Both the position numbers and the translations under genes were made by a program. The notes under the pieces are model-generated. The model saw nothing but the letters and a program-made list of their open reading frames with translations. It did not search any database and had not been told where the DNA came from. A stretch of 17,624 nucleotides of DNA from Opitutia bacterium (GTDB taxonomy: Bacteria > Verrucomicrobiota > Verrucomicrobiae > Opitutales > UBA953), in contig SFEJ01000036.1 of the NCBI GenBank assembly GCA_004558035.1, positions 1 through 17,624 on the forward strand, written 5' to 3'. The stretch's first letter is position 1. Every line of letters begins with the position of its first letter. This document shows positions 1 to 7,484 of the stretch, piece by piece.

Positions 1-22
1 ATCATCATTTCGAATTTGGGGG

Positions 23-42
23 CGAAGGCATTCCTGCCTTCG
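23..42. repeat. CATTCCTG-core palindromic hairpin
   Basis: Perfect 8-bp stem: CGAAGGCA (23-30), loop TTCC (31-34), TGCCTTCG (35-42). It shares the CATTCCTG core and stem-loop geometry with the hairpin at 17570-17589 and with two copies inside the AsmA-like gene, but the arms differ. It is followed directly by a CGTTCCC heptamer. No T-run follows, so it does not look like an intrinsic terminator. Confidence 0.75.
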
Positions 43-105
43 TTCCCGCGACGCCCGATTTCCCGCCTCCGCATTTTCCCCGCGCGGCGTTCCCGCGCCC
101 CTCCA

Positions 106-166
106 AATTCGTGAAATTCGAGCAATTCGTGGATAAAAAATCCGCGCCATCCGCGAGTTCCGCGGG
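106..166. repeat. Two 9-bp-period quasi-repeat arrays
   Basis: The first array is three units in a row: AATTCGTGA (106-114), AATTCGAGC (115-123) and AATTCGTGG (124-132). After an A-rich spacer a second array follows: ATCCGCGCC (140-148), ATCCGCGAG (149-157) and TTCCGCGGG (158-166). A related CCGCG-type stretch with the same AGATTTT-CCGCG ending is at 401-430. Function is unknown. Confidence 0.7.
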
Positions 167-234
167 AGATTTTCCGCGCACGCGCGTTCCCGCAATCGCG
201 CACTTACAGCGCGCATCGTTTTCGTTGCCGTTTC

Positions 235-279
235 CGTAGGGTTGGCACCCTACGCTGGGCAATTCCGCCCCGTCGGGGC
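235..279. repeat. Paired hairpins of an intergenic repeat element
   Basis: Hairpin one is CGTAGGGT (235-242), loop TGGC (243-246), ACCCTACG (247-254). After CTGGGC and a short spacer, hairpin two is GCCCC (267-271), loop GTC (272-274), GGGGC (275-279), followed by TTT. The second hairpin recurs at 382-396, which suggests a dispersed modular element rather than a gene-specific signal. Terminator function is possible but there is no long T-run. Confidence 0.65.
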
Positions 280-280
280 T

Positions 281-310
281 TTCATCTGTGTTCATCCGTG
301 ACATCTGCGG
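281..310. repeat. 10-bp-period quasi-repeat array
   Basis: Three consecutive 10-mers: TTCATCTGTG (281-290), TTCATCCGTG (291-300) and ACATCTGCGG (301-310). The period is close to one DNA helical turn. It begins at the TTT that follows the hairpin pair, so the two elements abut. Confidence 0.7.
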
Positions 311-381
311 CAAAAAACTTTCTGCCCGCGCGAGGCGTTCCCCAAGCGCGCGCTGCGCCGCGCATGGGGTTACGTTTGTTT

Positions 382-396
382 CGCCCCGTCGGGGCG
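382..396. repeat. GCCCC/GGGGC hairpin, second copy
   Basis: CGCCCC (382-387), loop GTC (388-390), GGGGCG (391-396), followed by TTTT. It repeats the hairpin at 267-279 with one extra base pair. The short T-run would allow a weak terminator in the plus direction, but no gene is seen upstream in this window. Confidence 0.6.
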
Positions 397-500
397 TTTT
401 CCGCGTCAATCCGCGGGAGATTTTCCCGCGCCCGAGCGTTCCCGCAGCGGACGCGCGTCGAGGCTCGCCACGGCGGGGAATTTCGTGTTCATTGGCGCGC

Positions 501-1346
501 ATGGCTTTTCAGGCGAAAAGAAATCCGGACTGCTGCGCGTTCCCGCCGCCGGGCGCGCAGGCGCTCAACGCGCCGCTGATCGATCCCGCGGAGCTGCCGA
601 CGTGGATCGTCGAGGAGGACGCGGATTTTCTCGCGTTCAACAAGCCGGGCTGGGTCGTCTGCCACCCGTCGAAGAACGGGCCGTGGTCGAGTCTCGTCGG
701 CGCGGTGCGCGAATGGCGCGGCGGCGCGACGATGCACCTCGTTTCGCGCCTCGACCGCGAGACGAGCGGCGTCATCCTCGTCGCGCTCAACCGCGAGGCG
801 GCGAGCAAGGCGCAGAAGGCGGTGGAGCGCCGCCAGGTCTCGAAGACGTATCTCGCGATTCTCGAAGGCGAGCTCGCGGAGCCGACGCTCGCGGACGCGC
901 CGCTGCGCCCCGACACGGCGAGCCCCGTGCTCGTGAAGCAGTGCGTCGGCGAAGGTCCGGACGCGCAGACCGCCGTCACGTTCTTCGAGCCGATTTTCCG
1001 CGGGAACGGCTACACGTTCGCGCGCGTCGAGCTGTACACGGGGCGCAAGCACCAGATCCGCGCGCACGCGCAGCACATCGGGCACTGCGTCGTCGGCGAC
1101 AAGCTCTACGGGCGCGACGAACGGCTGTATCTCGAGTTCTGCGAAAACGGCATGACGCCGCGCCTCCGGCGGGAACTCGAACTGCCGCGCCAGGCGCTCC
1201 ACGCGGCGCGCCTCGTCTTCAGAAGCCCGGAATTTTCGCGGACGTTCTCCGCGCCGCTCCCGCCGGACATGCGGGATTTCTGCCTCGAAAAAGTCGGCGT
1301 TCCCGCGGAGCTGCTGACGCTCGAAAACTCGGTGATGAAATTATGA
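501..1346 (+). CDS. RluA-family RNA pseudouridine synthase
   Basis: The product (281 aa) belongs to the RluA/RluC/RluD family, which isomerises specific uridines in rRNA or tRNA to pseudouridine. The catalytic Asp is D85 in the motif SRLDRETSG. The family's later GRKHQIRAH and VVGDKLYG motifs follow at about residues 180-205. There is no N-terminal S4 domain, so it is a compact RluA-like form, and the exact target uridine cannot be read from sequence. I chose ATG 501 because the recognisable domain begins soon after it; the frame is open further upstream, but that part runs through repeats. No clear Shine-Dalgarno precedes it; TTG at 492 with GGGGAA at 475-480 is an alternative. Its stop overlaps the stop of the convergent neighbour by six bases. 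Confidence 0.88.
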   Translation: MAFQAKRNPDCCAFPPPGAQALNAPLIDPAELPTWIVEEDADFLAFNKPGWVVCHPSKNGPWSSLVGAVREWRGGATMHLVSRLDRETSGVILVALNREAASKAQKAVERRQVSKTYLAILEGELAEPTLADAPLRPDTASPVLVKQCVGEGPDAQTAVTFFEPIFRGNGYTFARVELYTGRKHQIRAHAQHIGHCVVGDKLYGRDERLYLEFCENGMTPRLRRELELPRQALHAARLVFRSPEFSRTFSAPLPPDMRDFCLEKVGVPAELLTLENSVMKL

Positions 1347-2339
1347 CTCCGCCCCGGGCTCCGGGAACGGCGGCGTGAGCAGCAGCGAGGACTTCAGCCC
1401 GGGAATGTATTCCGAAAATTCGGACCCGCCGGGAACGGCGTTGCGGAGCGCCGCCTGCACCATGCCGAGCTTCGCGTCGAAATTGTCCGCGAGCGAGACG
1501 AAGACCGCCTCCGGCGTCGCCGCGAGCGCCGCGGCGCCCCATTCGAGCTCGCCCTGGTGGCTGAGCACGATGTGTTCGAGCCGCTCCAGAAGCTCCGGCG
1601 CGAGGCGGTTTTTGATGCCGTGCTTGCGCACGATGCGGTAGCCGAGCACGACGTGTCCCTGCAGCATGCCGGCGCGCGTCTTGCGCGTCGCGAAGCCCTG
1701 CGTGTATTCGACGGTCTTGCCGACGTCGTGGAGCAGCGCTCCCGCGATCGCAAGCGACGCGTCTATCTGCGGATAAAGCGGCAGCAGCGCGCGCGCGACG
1801 CGGGCGACGTGGCACGAATGCTCGAGCAGACCGTGGCGGTAGGCGTGGTGCATCGAAATCGCCGCGGACGAGGTCTGAAAAGTCTCGCGGATTTCGGCGA
1901 AGACGGACGCGGTCACGGCGCGCAGCGAGGCGTCCGGAATCGCCGCGACGTGCTCGTCCAGCTCCGCCCGGAGCGCGTCGAAATCTTCCGGCGAGCTTTC
2001 GACGAGATTTTCGAGCAGCCCGGAAGCCTCGACTTCCTCTTCGGAGAGCGCTTCGACGGAATCGAGCTTCGGCGAAAAGCGTCCCTGATAGCTTTCGGCG
2101 ATCCCGCCGACGCGCACGACGGCGCCCTCGGGAACGTCGCGCAGCGCGACGCCGGCGAGGTTGTCGGAAAAGACGAGCGCGGAAAACGTTCCCGTCCTGT
2201 CGCCGAGCTCCAGCGAGTAAAACGGCGTTCCCGTCTTCGCGGTGCGGACGGAGCATTTCTTCAGCAGAAAGACGCCGGAAAACGCCGCGTTCGCGGGAAG
2301 CGACTTCAGCGCGGCGACGGAGAGAGCGGAGGCGTTCAT
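1341..2339 (-). CDS. YhaM-like OB-fold/HD-domain 3'-5' exonuclease
   Basis: The protein (332 aa) has an N-terminal OB-fold nucleic-acid-binding region (about residues 18-90, containing GTPFYSLELGDRTGTF) and a C-terminal HD metal-phosphohydrolase domain (about 160-290). Visible metal ligands are H164/H165 in HHAYRHGLLEHS, H204-D205 in ALLHDVGK, and a later conserved LADNFDAKLG segment. This is the arrangement and length of YhaM/CBF1-type 3'-5' exoribonucleases, which act on RNA or single-stranded DNA. It lies 31 bp downstream of the GH20 gene on the same strand and may be co-transcribed, with no obvious functional link. No Shine-Dalgarno is visible at the chosen ATG, but the OB fold begins close behind it. 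Substrate specificity is inferred from the family only. Confidence 0.85.
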   Translation of the reverse strand: MNASALSVAALKSLPANAAFSGVFLLKKCSVRTAKTGTPFYSLELGDRTGTFSALVFSDNLAGVALRDVPEGAVVRVGGIAESYQGRFSPKLDSVEALSEEEVEASGLLENLVESSPEDFDALRAELDEHVAAIPDASLRAVTASVFAEIRETFQTSSAAISMHHAYRHGLLEHSCHVARVARALLPLYPQIDASLAIAGALLHDVGKTVEYTQGFATRKTRAGMLQGHVVLGYRIVRKHGIKNRLAPELLERLEHIVLSHQGELEWGAAALAATPEAVFVSLADNFDAKLGMVQAALRNAVPGGSEFSEYIPGLKSSLLLTPPFPEPGAES

Positions 2340-2370
2340 GGCGCGGTGCGGCGGCGGTTCGCGGGCGGAA

Positions 2371-4140
2371 TCATTTTCCCCTGGACTTAGGCACGTCGTA
2401 TTTCTTGTACGGCTTGTAGCCGTCGGGAATGACGGTCGGGCGCGCGTTGACGCCGGCGGCGGCGTAGCGTTTCTGCTGCGCTTCGACGCGGCGCATGAAG
2501 CTTTCGAAATCGCGCGTGCCCTTGCGGCACCAGACGGATTCGCTCATCGCGCACATGCGCGGGAAGAAGTGAAATTCGACGATCTGCGCGTTCTGCGCCT
2601 TTTCGCCCCAGAAGCACGCCTGCGCGCCGAGCACGTGCTTTTCGAGCTTCGGGTCGAGCCCGCCCGGAATCGGCTCGAAATCGAACGCCTGCTTCATCGG
2701 CATGATGCCGCCCTGCGAGAACAGGAACTTGCGGTCCGCCTTGTCGTAGCCCCAGTTGTAGTAGCATTTCGGGCGCGTGCAGACGATGAGGTCCTCGCCG
2801 CAGTTCGGCGCGATCTTCGGGTCGGTGTATTCGCGCCAGTGCATGACGGTGCAGCCTTTCGGAATGCCGCCTTCGGTGATTTCGTCCCAGGCGATGATCT
2901 TGCGTCCCTTCGATTCGAGGAATTTCTGCACGCGCGCGATCGTGTAGGACTGCAGCTTGTCCTCCGCCGAACGCTTGTGCGCCTTGCCGGCGACGACGAC
3001 TTCCTCCGGTTCGAGCTTTTCTTCCTTGATGCGCTTCTGGCACGCGGGGCAGTTCTTCCAGTCGCCCTTCGGGCATTCGTCCGCGCCGAGGTGAATGTAT
3101 TTTCCCGGGAACAGCGCGAGCACTTCGGTGAAGACGTCTTCGAGGAACTTGAAGGTCTTTTCCTTTCCGGGGCAATAGACCGGCCCGTACACGCCGCCGA
3201 CGAGCGGCATCTTCCCCGGGCGGTTGCCCGTGCAGGTGTATTCGGGATAAGAATACATCGCCGCGCGCGCGTGGCCGGGAATCTCGATTTCGGGAACGAT
3301 CGTGATGAAACGCTCCGCCGCGTAGGCGACGATCTCCTTCACGTCCTTCTGCGTGTAGAATCCGCCGTACTCGCCCTTGGAATTCCAGCACGCGGAATCG
3401 TTCTTTTCGAGCGGATACTGGCCGCGCGGCTCCTCCTTCGGCTCCTCGCCGACGAGCATGTTGTCGCGCCAGGCGCCGATTTCCGTCAGCTTCGGGTATT
3501 TCTTGATTTCGAGGCGCCAGCCCTGGTCTTCCGTCAGGTGCCAATGGAAGCGGTTGATCTTGTGCCACGAGAGCGTGTCGATGAACTTCTTCACTTCCTC
3601 CTTCGTGTAGAAATGGCGGGCGACGTCGAGATGCGCGCCGCGCCACGCGAAACGCGGCGCGTCCGTGATCTTGGCGGCGGGCAGGCTCCACTCGATCTTC
3701 TCCTTCACGGGCTTGCGGGAATAAATCTCCGGCGGCATCATCTGGCGCACGGTCTGCAGCCCGTAAAAGAGCCCGGCGGGCGTCTTCGCGACGACGGAAA
3801 CGCCCGCGCTCGAGACGTCGAGCTTGTAGCCTTCGTCGCCGGTCTTCGCCGCGGGATCGATGCGCAGCCTCACCTGCCCCGACTTGCCGACTTCGAGCTT
3901 CATGCCCGTCGCGCGCTCGATCTCCTTCGCGAAATACTTGGCGACGGGCAGCGCCTCCGGCGACTGCGCGGCGATCGTCGTGGACGGGCGGAAGACGAAC
4001 TTGCCGCTCGCCGCCTTGTAGGAGACCGGCTGCGGCACGATCGTGTTTTCGGAGTTCTTGGCGGCTTTCGGCGCCGCGCTCAGCGGGAACGCCGTCGCCG
4101 AAAACACGGCGAGGAGGGCAACGAGTAAAAGCTTTTTCAT
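2371..4140 (-). CDS. Secreted beta-N-acetylhexosaminidase, GH20
   Basis: The enzyme removes terminal N-acetylglucosamine or N-acetylgalactosamine from glycans such as mucin, host glycoprotein chains or chitin oligomers. From ATG 4140 the protein is 589 aa, with a signal peptide (residues 1 to about 22, starting MKKLLLVALL). A GH20 N-terminal domain (about 33-160) and the GH20 barrel (from about 163) follow. Barrel landmarks are the FHWHLTEDQGWRLEIKKYP strand, EIPGHARA, and HLGADECPKG carrying the catalytic pair D354-E355. A late FPRMCAMSESVW segment is typical of the family's active-site tryptophan region. The frame is open 16 codons further upstream, but the signal peptide and a GAGGGC before ATG 4140 fix this start. 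The signal peptide shows export, to the periplasm or beyond. No sugar transporter or regulator adjoins it, so it is not in an obvious polysaccharide-utilisation locus. Confidence 0.95.
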   Translation of the reverse strand: MKKLLLVALLAVFSATAFPLSAAPKAAKNSENTIVPQPVSYKAASGKFVFRPSTTIAAQSPEALPVAKYFAKEIERATGMKLEVGKSGQVRLRIDPAAKTGDEGYKLDVSSAGVSVVAKTPAGLFYGLQTVRQMMPPEIYSRKPVKEKIEWSLPAAKITDAPRFAWRGAHLDVARHFYTKEEVKKFIDTLSWHKINRFHWHLTEDQGWRLEIKKYPKLTEIGAWRDNMLVGEEPKEEPRGQYPLEKNDSACWNSKGEYGGFYTQKDVKEIVAYAAERFITIVPEIEIPGHARAAMYSYPEYTCTGNRPGKMPLVGGVYGPVYCPGKEKTFKFLEDVFTEVLALFPGKYIHLGADECPKGDWKNCPACQKRIKEEKLEPEEVVVAGKAHKRSAEDKLQSYTIARVQKFLESKGRKIIAWDEITEGGIPKGCTVMHWREYTDPKIAPNCGEDLIVCTRPKCYYNWGYDKADRKFLFSQGGIMPMKQAFDFEPIPGGLDPKLEKHVLGAQACFWGEKAQNAQIVEFHFFPRMCAMSESVWCRKGTRDFESFMRRVEAQQKRYAAAGVNARPTVIPDGYKPYKKYDVPKSRGK

Positions 4141-4246
4141 GCCCTCAACCTTAGCCCGCAGGCACGGATTCGCGAGAAAATTCTTCAAAAATCTTGCTTC
4201 CGCGCCGCCGACGGCGTTCGATTTCGCGAAAAAACTTCACGCGACC

Positions 4247-4720
4247 ATGCCGAAATCGGAAAGAACCAATGTGATGCGCCTGCTCGAAGCCGCGAAGATC
4301 CCGTTCGCCGTCCACGAATACGATCCCGGGCTGACGGACGGGAACGCCGTCGCCGCCGCGCTCGGGCAGGATCCGTTTCACGTGTTCAAGACGCTCGTCA
4401 CCACGGGCGCGTCCGGCGCGCACTACGTGTTCGCCGTTCCCGTGAACGCGACGCTGCACCTGAAGAAGGCGGCGAAGGCGGTCGGCGAAAAAAGCGTCGA
4501 GATGCTGAAGCAGCGCGACCTGCTCCCGCTCACCGGCTACGTCCACGGCGGCTGCTCGCCCGTGGGCATGAAGAAGGCGTTCCCGACGGTCTTCGACGAG
4601 ACGGCGACGCTTTTCGACACGCTCGTCGTCAGCGCCGGGCGGCGCGGCTTTCAGGTCGAGCTCGCGCCGGAGACGCTCCGCGCCTACGTCGGCGGCAGAT
4701 TCGCCGACCTGACGGAATGA
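4247..4720 (+). CDS. ybaK: YbaK/EbsC-type aminoacyl-tRNA deacylase
   Basis: This 157-aa single-domain protein matches the YbaK/EbsC family, whose E. coli member hydrolyses mischarged Cys-tRNA(Pro) and so corrects prolyl-tRNA synthetase errors. Family hallmarks are the FKTLV lysine (K48), the GGCSPVGMKK loop (101-110) and the closing GRRGFQVELAPETL. The length is normal. ATG 4247 gives the standard N-terminus (SERTNVMRLLEAAKIPF); upstream in-frame codons would only add an atypical extension. No Shine-Dalgarno is visible. It is divergent from the GH20 gene (106-bp gap) and lies 25 bp before a pseudouridine synthase, so a small translation-fidelity operon is likely. The amino-acid specificity (Cys versus others) is inferred from the family. 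Confidence 0.9.
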   Translation: MPKSERTNVMRLLEAAKIPFAVHEYDPGLTDGNAVAAALGQDPFHVFKTLVTTGASGAHYVFAVPVNATLHLKKAAKAVGEKSVEMLKQRDLLPLTGYVHGGCSPVGMKKAFPTVFDETATLFDTLVVSAGRRGFQVELAPETLRAYVGGRFADLTE

Positions 4721-4745
4721 AAAAGGAAAGCCCGGAAAGCGCGCC

Positions 4746-5564
4746 ATGAACGAAGACAAAGAACCGAAATCCGCCGCGGGAACGCCGCTCCTCGACGCGC
4801 TCCCGCTGAACGCGGGCGTGCGCGTGCTCGCCGCCGATCCGCGCGGGATCTTCGCGCTCGAAAAGCCCGCGGGAACGATGACGCACCCGAACGCGCCCGG
4901 CGTCGCCGCCGCGAAGCGCGCGATGCTCGTCGCCGACTACAGTCTGAAGCAGGAATGCTACTGCGTGCGCGACGCCACGGGCGCCGCGCGGAAAATCTTC
5001 GTGCTCAACCGCCTGGATTCGCCGACGAGCGGCGTCGTGCTCTGCGCCTGGGACGAGACCGTCGCCCGCCTCGCGCGCGCCGCGTTCGCGGGAACGGGCG
5101 TCCGCAAGACCTATTTCGCGCTCGTGCGCGGGAACGCTCCCGCCGCCGCGCGCTGGGAGAATTTTCTGCTTCGCGAAAGCCGCGGCGGAGAGCTGCGCGT
5201 GCGCGTCACGCCTCACGGGAAAATCCGCGGCTCGCAGTTCGCCGCGACCGCCGTCGAAAAAATCCGCGGGAACGCGGCGTTCGCGCTCGTGAAGCTTTCG
5301 CCCGAGACGGGACGCACGCACCAGCTGCGCGTGCAGTGCGCGGCGCGCGGCATGCCCATCGTCGGCGACCGCGCCTACGGCGACGCCGCGGCGGACAAAC
5401 GCGACGCCGATCGGCTCGCGGACGCGCGCGGACGGCTTTTCCTGCACGCCGCGGAGACGGAAATCGCGCTCCCGCTGCGCGGCGGGACGCTGCGCTTTCG
5501 CGCGTCCTCCCCGCTCCCGCCGCTCTTCGACGACGCCCTCGCCCGCCTGCTCCGCGGCGCCTGA
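4746..5564 (+). CDS. RluA-family RNA pseudouridine synthase (second)
   Basis: The product (272 aa) is a second RluA-type synthase in the window. The catalytic Asp is D91 in LNRLDSPTSG; TGRTHQLRVQ and IVGDRAYGD supply the usual later motifs. The region before the catalytic loop (YSLKQECYCVRDATGAARK) differs from the synthase at 501-1346, so the two are distant paralogues likely to modify different sites. A good ribosome site, GGAAAG at about 4735-4740, supports ATG 4746. It follows ybaK by 25 bp on the same strand. The gene holds five GGGAACG heptamers, all in coding orientation, for example 4778-4784 and 4871-4877. The RNA target cannot be assigned. Confidence 0.88.
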   Translation: MNEDKEPKSAAGTPLLDALPLNAGVRVLAADPRGIFALEKPAGTMTHPNAPGVAAAKRAMLVADYSLKQECYCVRDATGAARKIFVLNRLDSPTSGVVLCAWDETVARLARAAFAGTGVRKTYFALVRGNAPAAARWENFLLRESRGGELRVRVTPHGKIRGSQFAATAVEKIRGNAAFALVKLSPETGRTHQLRVQCAARGMPIVGDRAYGDAAADKRDADRLADARGRLFLHAAETEIALPLRGGTLRFRASSPLPPLFDDALARLLRGA

Positions 5565-5584
5565 CGCCGCGCGCGCTCACGCGG

Positions 5585-5598
5585 GAACGCGCGCGTTC
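5585..5598. repeat. 14-bp GC-rich palindrome between convergent genes
   Basis: GAACGCGCGCGTTC is a perfect palindrome spanning the end of the 32-bp gap between two convergent genes and the stop codon of the CAT-like gene. A short stem could form on either transcript, but no T-run follows, so termination is only a possibility. Confidence 0.4.
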
Positions 5599-6250
5599 AG
5601 AGGGTTTCCGGGCGGGCGAAGTTCGCGGCGACGCCGTTGAAGAAGGCGCCGAGGTGGACGCCGTCCGTGAAGCAGTGATTGAAGCGGCCCGAAAGCGTGA
5701 TTTCGCCCGCGGGCGTCATCTTGAACCAGGTCAGAATCTGCTCCGCCTGATTGAAGGCGAAGTCCGCCGCGCTCGTTCCCGTCGCCGAAAACCACGGCAC
5801 ACACGAGGCGCAGAAAATGTTCGGCAGACCGTCGCCCGTTTCGGCGGGAGCGTTCCCGCGGCGCACGGATTCGACTATCGGCGCGGCGGAAGCGCGGAAC
5901 TCGGCGAACGTCGGCCGGTACGGCAGCAGCGCCTGCACGAAGAGCTCCGAGCCTTCGCGCGCGAGCGGGCACGACGGGTGCACGACCGCGTATTCCGCGA
6001 CGCGCTCGTCGTCGAGAAAGCGCAGGCGCATCGCGGGAACGGCGTTCAGCGCCTTCGCGACCGCGAAACACGCGAGCAGGAAGAACGATTCGCCGCGCTC
6101 CTTCGCGAAGCGGAAAATCTCCCGCGCGTCGAGCGCGACGGAGACGTTGTAGTTCGGATTCGCGAAGCCCGCGTAAAAGCGGAAGAGCTCGCGGCGCTCC
6201 CACGTCCCGATCGGAATCGCGCGGAAGCGCGTGTCCGTGCCGTCCGTCAC
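5597..6250 (-). CDS. Chloramphenicol acetyltransferase-like protein
   Basis: The 217-aa protein has the length and layout of the trimeric CAT family (acetyl-CoA:acceptor O-acetyltransferases). Visible are W17 with the following FRFYAGFANPNYNVS, MRLRFLDDE (74-82), an NIFCASCVPWF segment, and near the C-terminus NHCFTDGVHLG (191-201). The catalytic HxxxDG is kept (H192, D196, G197), but the first His of the classical HHxxxDG is Asn (N191). The start is GTG at 6250, preceded by GAGGAGG about eight bases upstream; that site overlaps the tyrS stop, so the two genes are probably translationally coupled. Many CAT-fold proteins do not act on chloramphenicol, so I call no resistance function. Confidence 0.82.
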   Translation of the reverse strand: MTDGTDTRFRAIPIGTWERRELFRFYAGFANPNYNVSVALDAREIFRFAKERGESFFLLACFAVAKALNAVPAMRLRFLDDERVAEYAVVHPSCPLAREGSELFVQALLPYRPTFAEFRASAAPIVESVRRGNAPAETGDGLPNIFCASCVPWFSATGTSAADFAFNQAEQILTWFKMTPAGEITLSGRFNHCFTDGVHLGAFFNGVAANFARPETL

Positions 6251-6263
6251 GCCCGCGCCCTCC

Positions 6264-7457
6264 TCAGACGATCTTCACGAAGTTGCGCTTGCCGGCCTGA
6301 ATGACCGTTCCCGCGGCGGCTTCGCGCGTGAGGCGCGCGTTCACGTCCGCGAGCTTCGCGTCGTTCACCTTCACGGCGCCGCCTTCGACGAGGCGGCGGA
6401 TTTCCTTTTTGCTCGGGAAAATCTTCGTCGCGGCGAGCAGATCGACGACGCTCGCGTCCGCCGCGCCCGCGGGAACGAGCGCGTCCCACGCGAACTCGGG
6501 AACGTCGGCGCGCACCTGTTTTTTCGAAAACACGTTCTCGAACTGCTCGCGCTCGTAGCGCCCGGCCTCCTCGCCGTGAAACTTCGCGGTGAGCGCGGCG
6601 GCGAGGCGCTTCTTCATCTCCATCGGGTGCTCGCCCTTCATCGCGACGATTTCCGCGGGCGACTTTTCGAGCAGCAGCTCGTAATAGACCCACATCGTCG
6701 CGTCGGGCACGCTCATCACCTTGCCGAACATGTCCTTCGCGGAATCGTTCAGCGCGATGTAGTTGCCGTAGCTCTTGGACATCTTGCGCTCGCCGTCGAG
6801 CCCGACGAGCAGCGGCATCGTGATGACCGCCTGCTCCGGCATTCCCGCCTCCTTCTGCAGCTGGCGGCCGACGAGATTGTTGAAAAGCTGGTCCGTGCCG
6901 CCGATTTCGACGTCGCTTTCGAGCTCGACGGAATCGCGCCCCTGCAGCAGCGGGTAGAGAAATTCGACGATGGAGATGGGCGTCTTCGCGGCGTAGCGCT
7001 TCGCGAAATCGTCGCGCTCGAGCATGCGCGCGACCGTCATCTGGCGGGAAAGCTGCAGCGCGTCGAGCATCGACATCCTGCCGAACCACTCGCTGTTGCG
7101 GCGCACCTCGGTCTTTTCCGGATCGAGAATCTTGAACGCCTGGTCGAGATAGGTCTTCGCGTTTTCCTCGATTTCGGCCTCGCTCAGAATCGGGCGCGCG
7201 ACGGAGCGGCCGGACGGGTCGCCGATGCGCGTCGTGAAGTCGCCGATGACGAGCACCGCCTGGTGCCCGAGGTCCTGAAACTGCCGCAGCTTGTTGAACA
7301 CGACCATGTGCCCGAACGTGAGGTCCGGGCGCGTGGGATCGACGCCGAGCTTCACGCGGAGCTTCTTTCCCGCGCGGATGCGCTCGACGAGCTGTTCTTC
7401 GCCGAGAAAGACCTCGGCGCGCTGTTTCAGGAGTTCGATCTGTTTTGCGGCTTCCAT
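6264..7457 (-). CDS. tyrS: Tyrosyl-tRNA synthetase
   Basis: The enzyme charges tRNA(Tyr) with tyrosine in the cytoplasm. From ATG 7457 it is 397 aa. The class I signature is PDLTFGHMV (45-52, a HIGH variant). IGDFTTRIGDPSG (71-83) and GGTDQLFN (186-193) mark the active site, and the second signature is KMSKS (225-229). An S4 RNA-binding domain forms the C-terminus (about 335-395). Length and signatures fit the bacterial TyrZ-like subclass. ATG 7457 gives the normal N-terminus (MEAAKQIELLKQRAEVF); the frame is open 46 codons further upstream, but that extension would run through the intergenic palindromes into htpG. No Shine-Dalgarno is visible, but a terminator-like hairpin lies in the presumed leader (see 7485-7506). 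It is divergent from htpG and followed by the coupled CAT-like gene. Confidence 0.97.
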   Translation of the reverse strand: MEAAKQIELLKQRAEVFLGEEQLVERIRAGKKLRVKLGVDPTRPDLTFGHMVVFNKLRQFQDLGHQAVLVIGDFTTRIGDPSGRSVARPILSEAEIEENAKTYLDQAFKILDPEKTEVRRNSEWFGRMSMLDALQLSRQMTVARMLERDDFAKRYAAKTPISIVEFLYPLLQGRDSVELESDVEIGGTDQLFNNLVGRQLQKEAGMPEQAVITMPLLVGLDGERKMSKSYGNYIALNDSAKDMFGKVMSVPDATMWVYYELLLEKSPAEIVAMKGEHPMEMKKRLAAALTAKFHGEEAGRYEREQFENVFSKKQVRADVPEFAWDALVPAGAADASVVDLLAATKIFPSKKEIRRLVEGGAVKVNDAKLADVNARLTREAAAGTVIQAGKRNFVKIV

Positions 7458-7484
7458 CGGAATCAAAAAAAGTTTTTTCAGTCT

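Larger units (their letters stand above)
1..500. other. Repeat-rich non-coding region
   Basis: I see no convincing gene in these 500 bases. Frames that stay open across it run through hairpins and short iterated repeats and resemble no protein family. The stretch holds a CATTCCTG-core hairpin (23-42), 9-bp-period arrays (106-132 and 140-166), a hairpin pair (235-279), a 10-bp-period array (281-310), a second GCCCC/GGGGC hairpin (382-396) and five copies of the CGTTCCC heptamer. It probably contains the promoter of the pseudouridine synthase gene starting at 501, but I cannot point to convincing -35/-10 boxes. Confidence 0.7.

Noticed and set aside
5..502. Open frame of 165 codons on the minus strand across the left non-coding region
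   Set aside because: It runs through hairpins and quasi-repeat arrays, has no recognisable domain, and high GC makes long chance frames common here.
2242..4128. Plus-strand open frame of 628 codons opposite the GH20 gene
   Set aside because: It is antisense to a clear GH20 enzyme, rich in Arg/Ala/Leu as expected from a GC-rich shadow frame, and matches no family.
5597..6250. Acquired chloramphenicol-resistance gene on a mobile element
   Set aside because: No transposase, integrase or terminal repeat is nearby, the GC matches its neighbours, and the gene is coupled to tyrS.
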